From Henningerozyma blattae CBS 6284 (taxonomy: Eukaryota; Ascomycota; Saccharomycetes; Saccharomycetales; Saccharomycetaceae), in contig NC_020188.1 of the NCBI RefSeq assembly GCF_000315915.1, positions 451,501 to 515,500 of the forward strand: a stretch of 64,000 nt of DNA, in the 5' to 3' direction. The notes beneath the pieces are model-generated. The model was not told the DNA's origin, searched no databases, and saw nothing but the letters and a program-made list of their open reading frames with translations. The first letter of the stretch is position 1; the number at the start of each line of letters is the position of its first letter. A program made the translations under genes and the position numbers. Shown here piece by piece: positions 41,629 through 50,660 of this stretch.

Positions 41629-42012
41629 TTAAATCAATAAAGTTTCAATCTTGTCCTTAACGGCGTAGATTTGGTTTTTGATAGCGGAAGCATCGTTAGT
41701 GGTGATAGAAGCAGCAATAACAGGTCTAGAAACACCGCAAGCTCTACCTAAAGCAACTCTGGATGGAACGAAGACGTAAGCAACATTTTTATCTTCACAT
41801 AATAATGGTAAATGCAATAAGATTTCGATTGGTTCACAATCAGCAGCCATGATGATGAATTCAGAGATACCACGATTCAAAGTCTTGGTAGCTTCATTAG
41901 CACCTTTTTTCAATTGTCTTAGATTGGCAGCTTGTTGAACAACATCCAAGATTTGTTGGGTTAAAGTACCATCAGCTAATGGGAAGGCTTTTGGGTTTGG
42001 AGTGGTAGACAT
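41629..42012 (-). CDS. SNU13: Snu13, L7Ae-family snoRNP and U4/U6.U5 snRNP protein
   Basis: Snu13 binds kink-turns in U4 snRNA and in box C/D snoRNAs (including U3), nucleating both the spliceosomal tri-snRNP and the methylation-guide snoRNPs. The 127-residue sequence is the full L7Ae fold: [19 protein letters not shown] for k-turn contact, [23 protein letters not shown], and [19 protein letters not shown] near the C-terminus. It is nearly collinear with yeast Snu13 (126). The start ATG gives the conserved N-terminus with [11 protein letters not shown]. It is transcribed away from the MULE-derived gene, sharing a 655-base upstream region. Confidence 0.98.
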   Translation of the reverse strand: MSTTPNPKAFPLADGTLTQQILDVVQQAANLRQLKKGANEATKTLNRGISEFIIMAADCEPIEILLHLPLLCEDKNVAYVFVPSRVALGRACGVSRPVIAASITTNDASAIKNQIYAVKDKIETLLI

Positions 42013-42667
42013 TTTAATAACAATTACTTTTTGGAGAGTGGTTTGATAATTTCAAGTTCCTTGCAAAAGAAGCTCGCCTGAATGGTTTGGTGTGGATATT
42101 GAGATAAGATAAAATATATTTTCAATTCTACTAAAAAAGTTAGCAAAATATGTCCTCCATATATATTCCTACAGATGAGATGATGAGCTAAAAAAATTTT
42201 CAAAGCTGAACGGAAATCTGAAAATTGAAGAAAAAAAGAAAATCTATTCGGACGGAAAAAAAATGATAAAGGCTGTCCCATTACCCGCACACAAACTATC
42301 TCCGGATAAATAGGCTATCTATTCACCGATTAAGTATACGGAATGATAACTATAATGATATTATTAACGTCATTGTTGATCAAAAATCGTTCTTAATTTA
42401 AGCCCTGATTCTGAAACATTCTTAGTTTAAATTTTTAGGTGTATTTTTTTATTACTTTATTAGTATTTCTGTCATGTACAATGGAGTATTCTGTTATGTT
42501 TAACCCTTTTCTCAAATCTTACTGGTTTAGGATGTTGACTTTCCGAAACAACTTTTGAGAATTAATTCGCTATAAAAAAAATGAATTTGATAATAACAAT
42601 CGAAATGTAACTTACATTATTTACCAATCAATAGCCTACCTTAAGCAGGCCATATTCTTTGATCGAT
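42013..42667. other. Divergent region SNU13/MULE-derived gene
   Basis: No gene is seen in these 655 bases. The SNU13 side carries PAC/RRPE-like words and a Reb1 site, listed separately. The half next to the MULE-derived gene shows no recognised site and no terminal inverted repeat. A TTTCCGAAA word near 42540 recalls a centromere element but lacks the surrounding consensus. Confidence 0.5.
42174..42287 (-). promoter_or_regulatory. PAC/RRPE-like words and Reb1 site of SNU13
   Basis: GATGAG occurs twice (42174-42179 and 42182-42187), followed at about 42190-42203 by an A-tract and TTTTCA that read on the SNU13 strand as TGAAAATTTTTT, an RRPE-type word. TTACCCG at 42281-42287 is an exact core site of the general regulatory factor Reb1. 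Together these are typical of ribosome-biogenesis promoters; they lie 160-275 bases before the SNU13 start. Confidence 0.6.
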
Positions 42668-45600
42668 ATGGACATTTCTTTTTTAATCTTCGATCCCAAT
42701 AAGAAACCAGATAATTCTCAACTGCCTACTTCTCGAGAAAATAAGATTCAGTCTGACCAAAATAGAGACCCTTCTGTCACTAACAATTCAAATTCAGTAG
42801 AGCCTGATGATCAAAATCAAAGCTTAAATCAGAATATTATAAGCGGAGATTCTACTCCAAAACAACCACATACACCAGCTAATTCAACACAAAGTTCTAA
42901 AGTAATATCCCAACAATTACCGTGGGATCCAAAATTCTGTAGAACAATTGACTTTCAAGCTAGTCAAACAGGTTTTGATGATCAACTGCAAGATTATGAC
43001 CAAATATTAGGTCCTTCTGATTTTTTTCTGCCTTCCAAGAGAGAGAAGCGTGTCAAAAAATATCTTCTGGGAAAGTTTCATACCGTTTCGGAATTAACGG
43101 GTTACTTGAAGGATAAATTTAATCAAAAAGTATTACAATTAAATATAATTGCTACTATACCGTTCAATGATTTCAATCTTGGTTTTAATCCTTCGGTTCA
43201 AGAAATTTTGAATACATTTTCCTTTCTTTTTGATCAAATTGAAACACATTTAAAAATTAAATTAATTTCTAATGAATTTAAAGATAATTTAGATAAAGAA
43301 AATTCTAAATATATTTCAGTTTTAAAGTTTTGTAAAGATGATATTCAAATATCAGATGGTTATAATAACAATCATATCGTAAAAAAGCCGAAATTAAATG
43401 GCATGGATAATTATTCCACATCTCAGCATATTGGCACTACTGCTGAAACTTCAGGAAATCCCATTCGATTTGATTGCAAATCGAATTTCATATTAGAATC
43501 TAATACTGATTTTGGATTCATTCAACTTACAATGAAACATGATGAACATATTCCTTATCATCCACTAAATATACCTGAAGGATTAAATAGTTTTATACGA
43601 AGTCATTATTTGTTACTTCGAAGTGAACTAATCAATAATTTAAAAAAAAATAACGAATATAATCGATTTATAACTACTTATAAAGAGCGAGCACGTTCAT
43701 ATATTGAAAATGTATGGGCTGATGAAACTGCTTCTACTTGGCGTCGTCATAAAGTTGCATTTCTTAGTGCTATAGATTTGATAAGCACATCCAAATGGAG
43801 TAATTATATTCAAAGAATAACACTTCCTTCTTCATTAATTAATAACTCTTCGTATGTTTCATTTGAATTTAAATATCCAGGGTTTGATAAGATATTTTTT
43901 GGATCTGCAGCGTTAACTAGTGTCCAGAATATTAGTAAAACTTTTAATAACTGTCATATTGTAGTTGGAGATTATAAGGGCCGCGAATTTCCTATTGCAG
44001 TTTTATTTCTTGCCATTGAAGATACCTCACAATGTATCATTGAAAGTTTTTTAGAGGTTCTTAAAGTGAAAGGTTATACTTTTAACTATATCACTACTGA
44101 TCTGCAACTAATACATCGTAATGCAATTGATAAAATATTTGGTTCTAATACTGCTCAACTTTGTTTATGGAATGTGTTAAAGACTATTCGTGAAGTACCA
44201 AGTTGGGATGAATACAAAGTTTTACTTCAAGAAAAGAAAGCCACTAATTATTTACGAAGATATCCATTTTATTCTCAAAATTATGATAAATGTATTGTAC
44301 CATATTTGAATAGTTTTATGTGTCCATCAGTAGAAGAAATTGAAATTGTTCAAAATTTAATGAGACAAGTTTCAAAAATACATAAATATTTTTTTAATGA
44401 AATAAATTTTGAAAATGAAAAAATATATTTAAAATTTGTTGAAGATGTATTTAACGAGTTAATCCTTAAAAGGAAACAAATCAAATATTTTTTTTATTTA
44501 TGGTCTACATTCATTCAACCGTCAAGATTTAAGTTATGGGTGAAGATGTCACATGAAAATATTTTCCCTCTACGGAATACTAATTTAATAATTGATTTAT
44601 TTTTTCATAAATTAGAACATATTTATCCTAAGAGGCCAAGTTCTGTTCGAATTGATACTGTAATTTATGTTATGATTGAAACATTAATTGATAAATATAT
44701 TCCAAAGATTAAACTATATTCCACTGTAACAAATTTACATATCAAAGAGATGACTAATCTAATTAATAAATTTAAAATTCAAATATATGATAAAATTAAT
44801 AATATTTCTACTAAAATTAACTCCACTATTAAAAAAAATAATTTGAAAACTACTGATAAGAATAAATGGAATCAAAGCGTATTATATGCAAAACCTAGTC
44901 TTGAAGATTTAGGTATAAGTGAAGAAAGTGAAAATACTAATCAACACGTAGAGATTGTAATTGATATAAATTCAAGTAGTCAACGATTTTCTGAATTATC
45001 AATGAATTCTGAAGAATATGGTGATGCATTTGATATTGAAGAGATGCGGTTCTCAAAAGATCTTGAATTATATAATAAATTGATTGAAACCAAAGATGAA
45101 CTTTTTAATGAAGTGACAAGAGATTTTACAAATCTTTGCTGCTCATGTAATCGACAACAAGATAATATCTACTTGTTATGTATCCATTTAGTGTATGATT
45201 TCTTACGGAAATATAATTGGAAATATTGGGACAAGCTAGTAACGGAGACCTATTATTGTTATACTTTCCCTGTAGTTCGAAATCGATTTATGGAATGTGA
45301 TGGGAATGGCTTTAGCAAGAATATTGTTGAAACGGAAAAGGAAATAAAACCGGAAGTGGAAGCCGATATTATATCGGAAAAGGAAATGATAACGGAAGAA
45401 AAAATGAAAACGGAAACAAAAGCGGCTAATGAAAAATATGTAGAAACCCTTCCTGAACAAAGGGAAACAAATAGGGAAAATAAGACTGGTATTGATCAAA
45501 TCAGAATAGAAAATGAACAAATGATTCGTATCTTTAATGAATTATCTAAGCTTTCTAATGAAATCCGAAATTCGTTCCTTACGTTTATACAAGAAGATTT

Positions 45601-45766
45601 CAATTACAATTCTATTAAAGTATCGAAATATTATATGATCTTAAAAAAATTAATTCAAGAGATCGAAGCAGGTAAATTTAAAGTTACTATGGATAGACCT
45701 GATTGGATTCCCCTTGAATTTTGGAATACGAGCGTTGAGATTATAAAAAGTTACGAGAATATTTAA
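42668..45766 (+). CDS. MULE-transposase-derived protein with SWIM zinc finger, probably host-adapted
   Basis: 1032 residues from the first ATG (42668; the frame extends a little upstream only from a TTG). Residues 1-85 are Asn/Gln/Ser-rich and disordered. A Cys/His segment (about 269-300, FDCKSNFILESN through KHDEHIPYHPL) resembles the FAR1/WRKY-GCM1-type finger found in front of Mutator-like transposases. The MULE core is about 405-510: VVGDYKGREFPIAVLFLAIED, FNYITTDLQLIHRNAIDKIFG with D478, and C499-L-W501. The first catalytic Asp position seems replaced by Gly-Ser (412-413), and the usual C-x-W-H reads C-L-W-N. A SWIM finger C825-x-C827-x10-C838-x-H840 follows, then a Glu/Lys-rich repeat. 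No terminal inverted repeats flank the gene. It may act as a DNA-binding protein. I recall no S. cerevisiae counterpart. Confidence 0.85.
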   Translation: MDISFLIFDPNKKPDNSQLPTSRENKIQSDQNRDPSVTNNSNSVEPDDQNQSLNQNIISGDSTPKQPHTPANSTQSSKVISQQLPWDPKFCRTIDFQASQTGFDDQLQDYDQILGPSDFFLPSKREKRVKKYLLGKFHTVSELTGYLKDKFNQKVLQLNIIATIPFNDFNLGFNPSVQEILNTFSFLFDQIETHLKIKLISNEFKDNLDKENSKYISVLKFCKDDIQISDGYNNNHIVKKPKLNGMDNYSTSQHIGTTAETSGNPIRFDCKSNFILESNTDFGFIQLTMKHDEHIPYHPLNIPEGLNSFIRSHYLLLRSELINNLKKNNEYNRFITTYKERARSYIENVWADETASTWRRHKVAFLSAIDLISTSKWSNYIQRITLPSSLINNSSYVSFEFKYPGFDKIFFGSAALTSVQNISKTFNNCHIVVGDYKGREFPIAVLFLAIEDTSQCIIESFLEVLKVKGYTFNYITTDLQLIHRNAIDKIFGSNTAQLCLWNVLKTIREVPSWDEYKVLLQEKKATNYLRRYPFYSQNYDKCIVPYLNSFMCPSVEEIEIVQNLMRQVSKIHKYFFNEINFENEKIYLKFVEDVFNELILKRKQIKYFFYLWSTFIQPSRFKLWVKMSHENIFPLRNTNLIIDLFFHKLEHIYPKRPSSVRIDTVIYVMIETLIDKYIPKIKLYSTVTNLHIKEMTNLINKFKIQIYDKINNISTKINSTIKKNNLKTTDKNKWNQSVLYAKPSLEDLGISEESENTNQHVEIVIDINSSSQRFSELSMNSEEYGDAFDIEEMRFSKDLELYNKLIETKDELFNEVTRDFTNLCCSCNRQQDNIYLLCIHLVYDFLRKYNWKYWDKLVTETYYCYTFPVVRNRFMECDGNGFSKNIVETEKEIKPEVEADIISEKEMITEEKMKTETKAANEKYVETLPEQRETNRENKTGIDQIRIENEQMIRIFNELSKLSNEIRNSFLTFIQEDFNYNSIKVSKYYMILKKLIQEIEAGKFKVTMDRPDWIPLEFWNTSVEIIKSYENI

Positions 45767-45910
45767 CTTTATGAAACGTTATAACAATAATAATTGTAGT
45801 ATTAATAATAATAGTAATAATAAAGATAATATATAATTTTTAAAATGTATAAATGAGCTATGATAAAATAGCTTAATAATAATATAATATAACAAAAAAT
45901 ATAAAGTCAA

Positions 45911-46837
45911 TCAATTCATTTTTTTCACATCTCTTTGAGCACGTAATTTCATCTTTTCTTCTCTCTTAGATTTGGCTTCTGGACCAGCTTCAGTGTCCAA
46001 ACAATAATCCCACCATCTGAAAGAAGAAGCATAATTACCAATGAAATAATGATGATGTAAATCATGGTGTTCGGCACCAGCCCAGAATGGTAAGAATTTA
46101 TTTAAACTCCAAGGAAAGTCATAACCGGAGTGAGAATCCACAGCTTGGAATAATCTAAGAGTGATCCAAAGACATAAAGTAAATAAATGTAAATCACCTG
46201 TGTAAAGAACATAAAAGATTGGCATCCCAACGGTACCGAACCCTAAACTTAATGTTTCAGCTGGATGAGCATACTCTGCAGATAATCCAAATGGAGCCGC
46301 ATAACGGTGGTGTTGCTTGTGAATGTATTTGTAAAAGACGCCATAATGGAAAAGACGATGAGCCCAATAATGCCACACATCTTCAAGGACAAAGAAAAGG
46401 GCAATTTCTGGAACCATTTTTTTCCAAGATGGGAATGGAGCAGTCACTTTAATACCTAGAGTTTCACACAATGGATGGAAAGTCCAAATAGGAATGGCTT
46501 CAACAAGAAAATGTGATAATAAGACCGATTTGAAACAATACCATTGTTCTTTTATAGTTGGAATCTTTGTAGGTTGTAATTTCCAACGGCGGAAATAAGG
46601 GATTTGGTCTATAATGAACCAAGGGAGCGATCTGGAGAAATAGACAAACTCATGCAACAGGAAGAACATGAGACCAGTGGCCAAGATATCATTTGACATA
46701 TAAATATACCATGAAGCCCAATATTTTTCTATTAATGTTAATTGTGGTTGGTATAGGGATACATTTTTCAACGTTGCGGAGAAAGTATCGGCGTGAACTA
46801 GAGATACTAGTGACACATTAGCGAATACTGTGGACAT
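45911..46837 (-). CDS. ERG25: C-4 methylsterol oxidase
   Basis: This ER membrane di-iron enzyme performs the first oxidation in removal of the two C-4 methyl groups during ergosterol synthesis, with Erg26, Erg27 and Erg28. All three histidine boxes are visible: HRLFH (about 160-164), HKQHH (about 173-177) and HHDLHHH (about 257-263). Hydrophobic spans lie around residues 50-70, 105-120 and 195-225. The C-terminus KKMN is a KKXX ER-retrieval signal. Length 308 versus 309 in yeast, with very high identity. The upstream region has three tandem TCGTATA sterol elements, so control by Upc2/Ecm22 is likely. In yeast it lies three genes from LST7. Confidence 0.98.
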   Translation of the reverse strand: MSTVFANVSLVSLVHADTFSATLKNVSLYQPQLTLIEKYWASWYIYMSNDILATGLMFFLLHEFVYFSRSLPWFIIDQIPYFRRWKLQPTKIPTIKEQWYCFKSVLLSHFLVEAIPIWTFHPLCETLGIKVTAPFPSWKKMVPEIALFFVLEDVWHYWAHRLFHYGVFYKYIHKQHHRYAAPFGLSAEYAHPAETLSLGFGTVGMPIFYVLYTGDLHLFTLCLWITLRLFQAVDSHSGYDFPWSLNKFLPFWAGAEHHDLHHHYFIGNYASSFRWWDYCLDTEAGPEAKSKREEKMKLRAQRDVKKMN

Positions 46838-46919
46838 TTCGACGAATGGTTCTTTCTTATTGGATTTAACGAAGGAGATGATGTTGATGAAAAAATATCA
46901 AGAGCTTAAGCTTATATAC

Positions 46920-46995
46920 AGATCGAGGGTTGCTTACGCGAGCGCGATGGGGTACGAGGCGCGTGCGGCGTTTGTGGCGCCTCGAGCGGTGGCCA
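46920..46995. other. Short GC- and CpG-rich island upstream of ERG25
   Basis: About 75 bases, roughly two-thirds G+C and dense in CG and GCGC, sit in otherwise AT-rich DNA. They start about 85 bases before the ERG25 start, between the gene and its sterol elements. No reading frame there is convincing. The stretch could be a nucleosome-free promoter core or a captured foreign fragment. Confidence 0.6.
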
Positions 46996-47005
46996 TTAAT
47001 AATCG

Positions 47006-47034
47006 TCGTATAGCTCTCGTATAGCTCTCGTATA
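47006..47034 (-). promoter_or_regulatory. Three tandem sterol response elements (TCGTATA) of ERG25
   Basis: TCGTATA, the core sequence bound by Upc2 and Ecm22, occurs at 47006-47012, 47017-47023 and 47028-47034. The copies are exactly 11 bases apart, all in the same orientation, within an 11-base TCGTATAGCTC repeat. They lie 170-200 bases upstream of ERG25, a known sterol-regulated gene in yeast. Confidence 0.85.
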
Positions 47035-47120
47035 AGTTGTCGGAAATTCCGGGATAGAATGTGAACGAGATGATCAAATGAGAAAATCCAACAAACGAGA
47101 AATTTTGATGAGAAAAAAAC

Positions 47121-47206
47121 GAGAGGGTTGTGATAGGGTTGTGATAGGGATAAAATAGGGTTGATAGGGTAAAGAGGGGACTATTAGTGGGATATAATAG
47201 GGTAAT
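47121..47206 (+). repeat. TAGGG-rich degenerate array
   Basis: About eight GGG-containing words, mostly ATAGGGTTG or close variants, occur in some 85 bases. Spacing is irregular (about 8-18 bases). It resembles degenerate telomere-like or Tbf1-binding sequence, 285-370 bases before ERG25. Confidence 0.55.
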
Positions 47207-49478
47207 GTGATTATACTTGCATATCCTAGATGATCCAAGATAAAAAGTTAATATGTATACGAGTGTACAACTATTAATGATTGAATTTATCGTAACGTCA
47301 TAATTAGGATTACTGAGTGGTTACAATTTTTTTTATTTCTGGAAACAATTGAGGATTAGTCGGTTACTCAATTCTTGATAAGAATCAGAATTATCTTGGA
47401 GAGCATGTTGTCAGAACGTAAATTAACGGTCGTTACATACAAATTTTTATCTGTTTCTTTTAATTTTTTTTTATCGGAACAATGTTTCTGTGTGTACTGA
47501 GTAATGCTTTGATTAACAGATTTTGAATGGTTTTTAGAACACTGTTTTAAAAGAAAGAACAAAAACTGTTTCACAGTTTTATGGGTCATAATGTATTTAT
47601 GTTTAGCTCAACATTGAAGCGTTAGAAGTTCAGGTGAAAACTAATTAGCTTGAATCACTAAGCCATTTTAAAGAATGAAAAAGAAACCCTGCTCTATCTG
47701 TTTGTTTGTTTTTTAATTAGTGTAATACACATTCAGAATTTACATTTGAAGAATATCCAGATTATTAATACAAAAGAGAAAAATTACTCACAACACAAGA
47801 TATGATCTATAGTTGTACCATGCTCTGAGTCACGGTATGCTGATTAGCAGAAATTTTAGTTTGATCAATCTACAAGTATTTCTATTTTACAAGATGTCAC
47901 CTTGCAAGTTTCAAAAGCTTTTCTCCTTTAATTTTTTTTGTACTATTCTAATCCTTTTTACCATATTATGTATTGTATATTTGTAATTTGTATACTTTTA
48001 CGTAAATGGTTCTACGAACGTTTTTTTTTCCATATTTACTAGAGACTGTACGTTTAGCCCACGCTGCTTTGCCTTCGTCAAATGTAATTCGTTTTTTTTT
48101 ACAATTATTTTCTTATTTCCTGCAATGTTTCCTTAAGTGGAGTCCGTATCGCTGCTATAGTATCTATATTCTATTCTTATGGTTGAGTACTATATTTTGG
48201 TCTATTAGGAGTTGTTTTTAAATTTATCTGGATTACCATCTTTGTTTTAAAAAACGTCATACTTGATGAGTATCCCTTTTAATATATCAGTATGGAACGT
48301 CTTAGCTAAACTTGAATGAGGACTATCTATACAATATATCCCACAAATATCACAAGACATTAAAGTCAACAAATTGTTGTTGAACTTACAAGAATCTATG
48401 TCAATTGTTTTAGAATTTTGTGAAAATCGTCACTTATGTTAGATACAGCTACATTATAAACTATAACAAATTGGTAAAAACTTCTTAGACAATACATAAA
48501 AAAAAATAGATAACGGTTCTTGTAGTAGTAATTCCTTTTGTAACAATTTCAGGTTACAATAAATTACGATATCCATTTACGAAATTATGAAAAAAGTTCA
48601 TATCTAATATTGTTTCCACAACACGAATTGAAGATTGGCCGCAAATAAAGAAATTAATATTGTTACCACTGTGGCTAGTGCCTACAATGCTTCAATCGAG
48701 TCAAACATATAGCCATCTAGTTCAAAGGTCACAACACCAGTTACCTTTATCACAGGTGATACATATAAAAAAAAATAAAAATAAAAAAGAACTTCGCCAG
48801 TTCGATCATCAAGAACAAAAAGCATCATTACACTATTTTATCATGGATAACCATTTGTAAAAAATAGTTCCAAATAACAAATTGGTGTTGATCTCTGGTA
48901 AATATAAGGTTTAACAGATATACTGACATGTGAACTATTGAAGTAGAATTTTTACTCAAAAGAACGAAATTTAACCGTAGGATAAATTAATTAGAGTTTT
49001 ACGGAAGCTCATTGAGAGATTTGAGTCATAAGTGATTATTGAATGAAATCAGAAGAAGATATTAAGCTTCAGAGGTTTTGATGATAACATAGCTTTGTTT
49101 CGCACCTTTCTGCCAAAAGTTTTAAATCAATATATTCATACTACTCGCTACTGTGATTATCATCAGAAAGCACACAAGAGCAAGTATAGACAACAGACAC
49201 GAAATTAGATAAAGTACTTGAACTAATCGGAGGCTCTGCTTTTTAGGGGAAGAAATAAGTGTGAAATAAATACAAGCATTAGTGAAAGGTCAAAGGAAAC
49301 TGTAACATATAACAGTAATGGAAAGCTTAGAGATGGTCCTAATAAGTAAGATGAAAATCTAATGACTTTCCTGGGAACTAGATTCCAGCAGGTGACCTCA
49401 CTCTGAGCCAACTTTACTAGTTTATTAGTAACTGAACTAATTAAAAAATTACCACACAAAACTATTGATTATGCTAAA
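47207..49478. other. Gene-free region left of the gypsy remnant
   Basis: No intact gene is seen in about 2.3 kb. Short frames (for example 47368-47589 on minus and 48006-48221 on plus) have no recognised content. Near 49147-49190 one plus frame reads YCDYHQKAHKSKY, which could be a decayed gag zinc knuckle, lying just before the protease remnant. The boundary of the element and its LTRs could not be placed. Confidence 0.4.
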
Positions 49479-50660
49479 GAAAATATTACAATGTTGCTAA
49501 ATTGTGGGGTTATGAGCAATGTAATCGGTAACCAATTGGTAAATAAGTTGAAATTAGAACCTGGAGTATTGGATACTTCAGTTGCTCTTATAGGTTATAA
49601 CGAAGGAGCCATGGTAGAAAATCCTAGCATGGTACCCTTTCGAAGTTATAGGTCAAAAGCTAAACACACATGTATTAGTTTTTGGTACACTGTATGAAGA
49701 TCGTTTCTTGAAAATGCCATTTGTGTATAGTCATGCTGATAATTACAGGAGACGAGAGAACATCGGAAAAGCATATATATCTATGTAACTCTAAGAGCAC
49801 TATTGCTGATTCTGGTGTAGAAACACCTTATGTATAATCTAGAAGAGAGAAACAAGACAGGTTAACCATAGACTGTAAAGAAGGGATAGCAAATATGAGT
49901 GCAATCTGTTATTGGCACATTCTGATGAAAAACAGAGAAATATTCCAGCGGACCAATTATAGAAGCAGGTGCTGAGCAAACACCAATATGTAGAAACAAA
50001 GGACCACAACCGAAATAATATATAGTGGTAAAATTAAACACTACATCGAAGTAGTTACAGATAAGGTAATTCCACATATCCGTTCTCAAAGGATATCTGA
50101 TGATGGTAAAAAAATTATCTAGACAATTAGGTCAATTATTGGGGGGTAGGCGTATTTATCCTACCTCATCATCTTATGGCGCACCAGTGTTAGTCATTAT
50201 TAAGAAAATTGGTACAAAGAGATTATGTGTAGGTTTTAGAAAATTAACTGAAGATACTGTCAAGAGCATGTTTCTACTACCATTAGGTGACAATCTATTC
50301 GATCAATTGAAAGGTGCAAATTGGTGTTCATCGTTAGTTGTTTATTGCAGATGGCACCAAGTCCTTGTAGGGGAGGAAAATCAAGCCAAGACTATCTCTG
50401 TGACGCATCAAGGTTAGTATGGTTATTGGTTTCAGAATGACGAATGCACTTCCTATATTTAAGAAGATGATAGATTATCAGTTGAAAGATTTTTATTGGT
50501 AGATTCATCTGTGTAGTTGATTTTAATCTATTCTAAGACAAAAGAAGAGTATTAGGAGCGCGTACGTATGATGTTTGATAGATTGAATAAGTACAAATTA
50601 ATTTCTGGAAGGTCCAAATGTTACTTTTTCAGAAGGGAAGTCTAATTATAGCACTGCGAG
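49479..50660 (+). mobile_element. Decayed Ty3/gypsy retrotransposon pol remnant
   Basis: Pieces of a gypsy polyprotein appear in order but in shifting frames. A retropepsin-like stretch at about 49488-49640 reads MLLNCGVMSNVIGNQLVNKL, then IGYNEGAMVENPSMVPF, with the catalytic Asp position changed to Asn. Reverse transcriptase starts at about 50130-50410: SSSYGAPVLVIIKK, RLCVGFRKL (usually CVD) and NLFDQLKGANW. It continues after stops and shifts to LILIYSKTKEEY, a stop, then MMFDRLNKYKL and SKCYFF at about 50520-50640. The YLDD catalytic box is broken. This is a dead element; no LTR pair or integrase was recognised. Confidence 0.85.

Noticed and set aside
42520..42570. TTTCCGAAA word, considered as a CDEIII core
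   Set aside because: The flanking bases do not fit the CDEIII consensus, and no CDEI plus very AT-rich spacer precedes it.
42659..42667. Start of the MULE-derived gene at 42659
   Set aside because: The codon is TTG. ATG at 42668 is the likely start.
47368..48221. Two short frames (73 and 71 codons) in the desert after ERG25
   Set aside because: They are Phe/Lys-rich chance frames in AT-rich DNA with no family resemblance.
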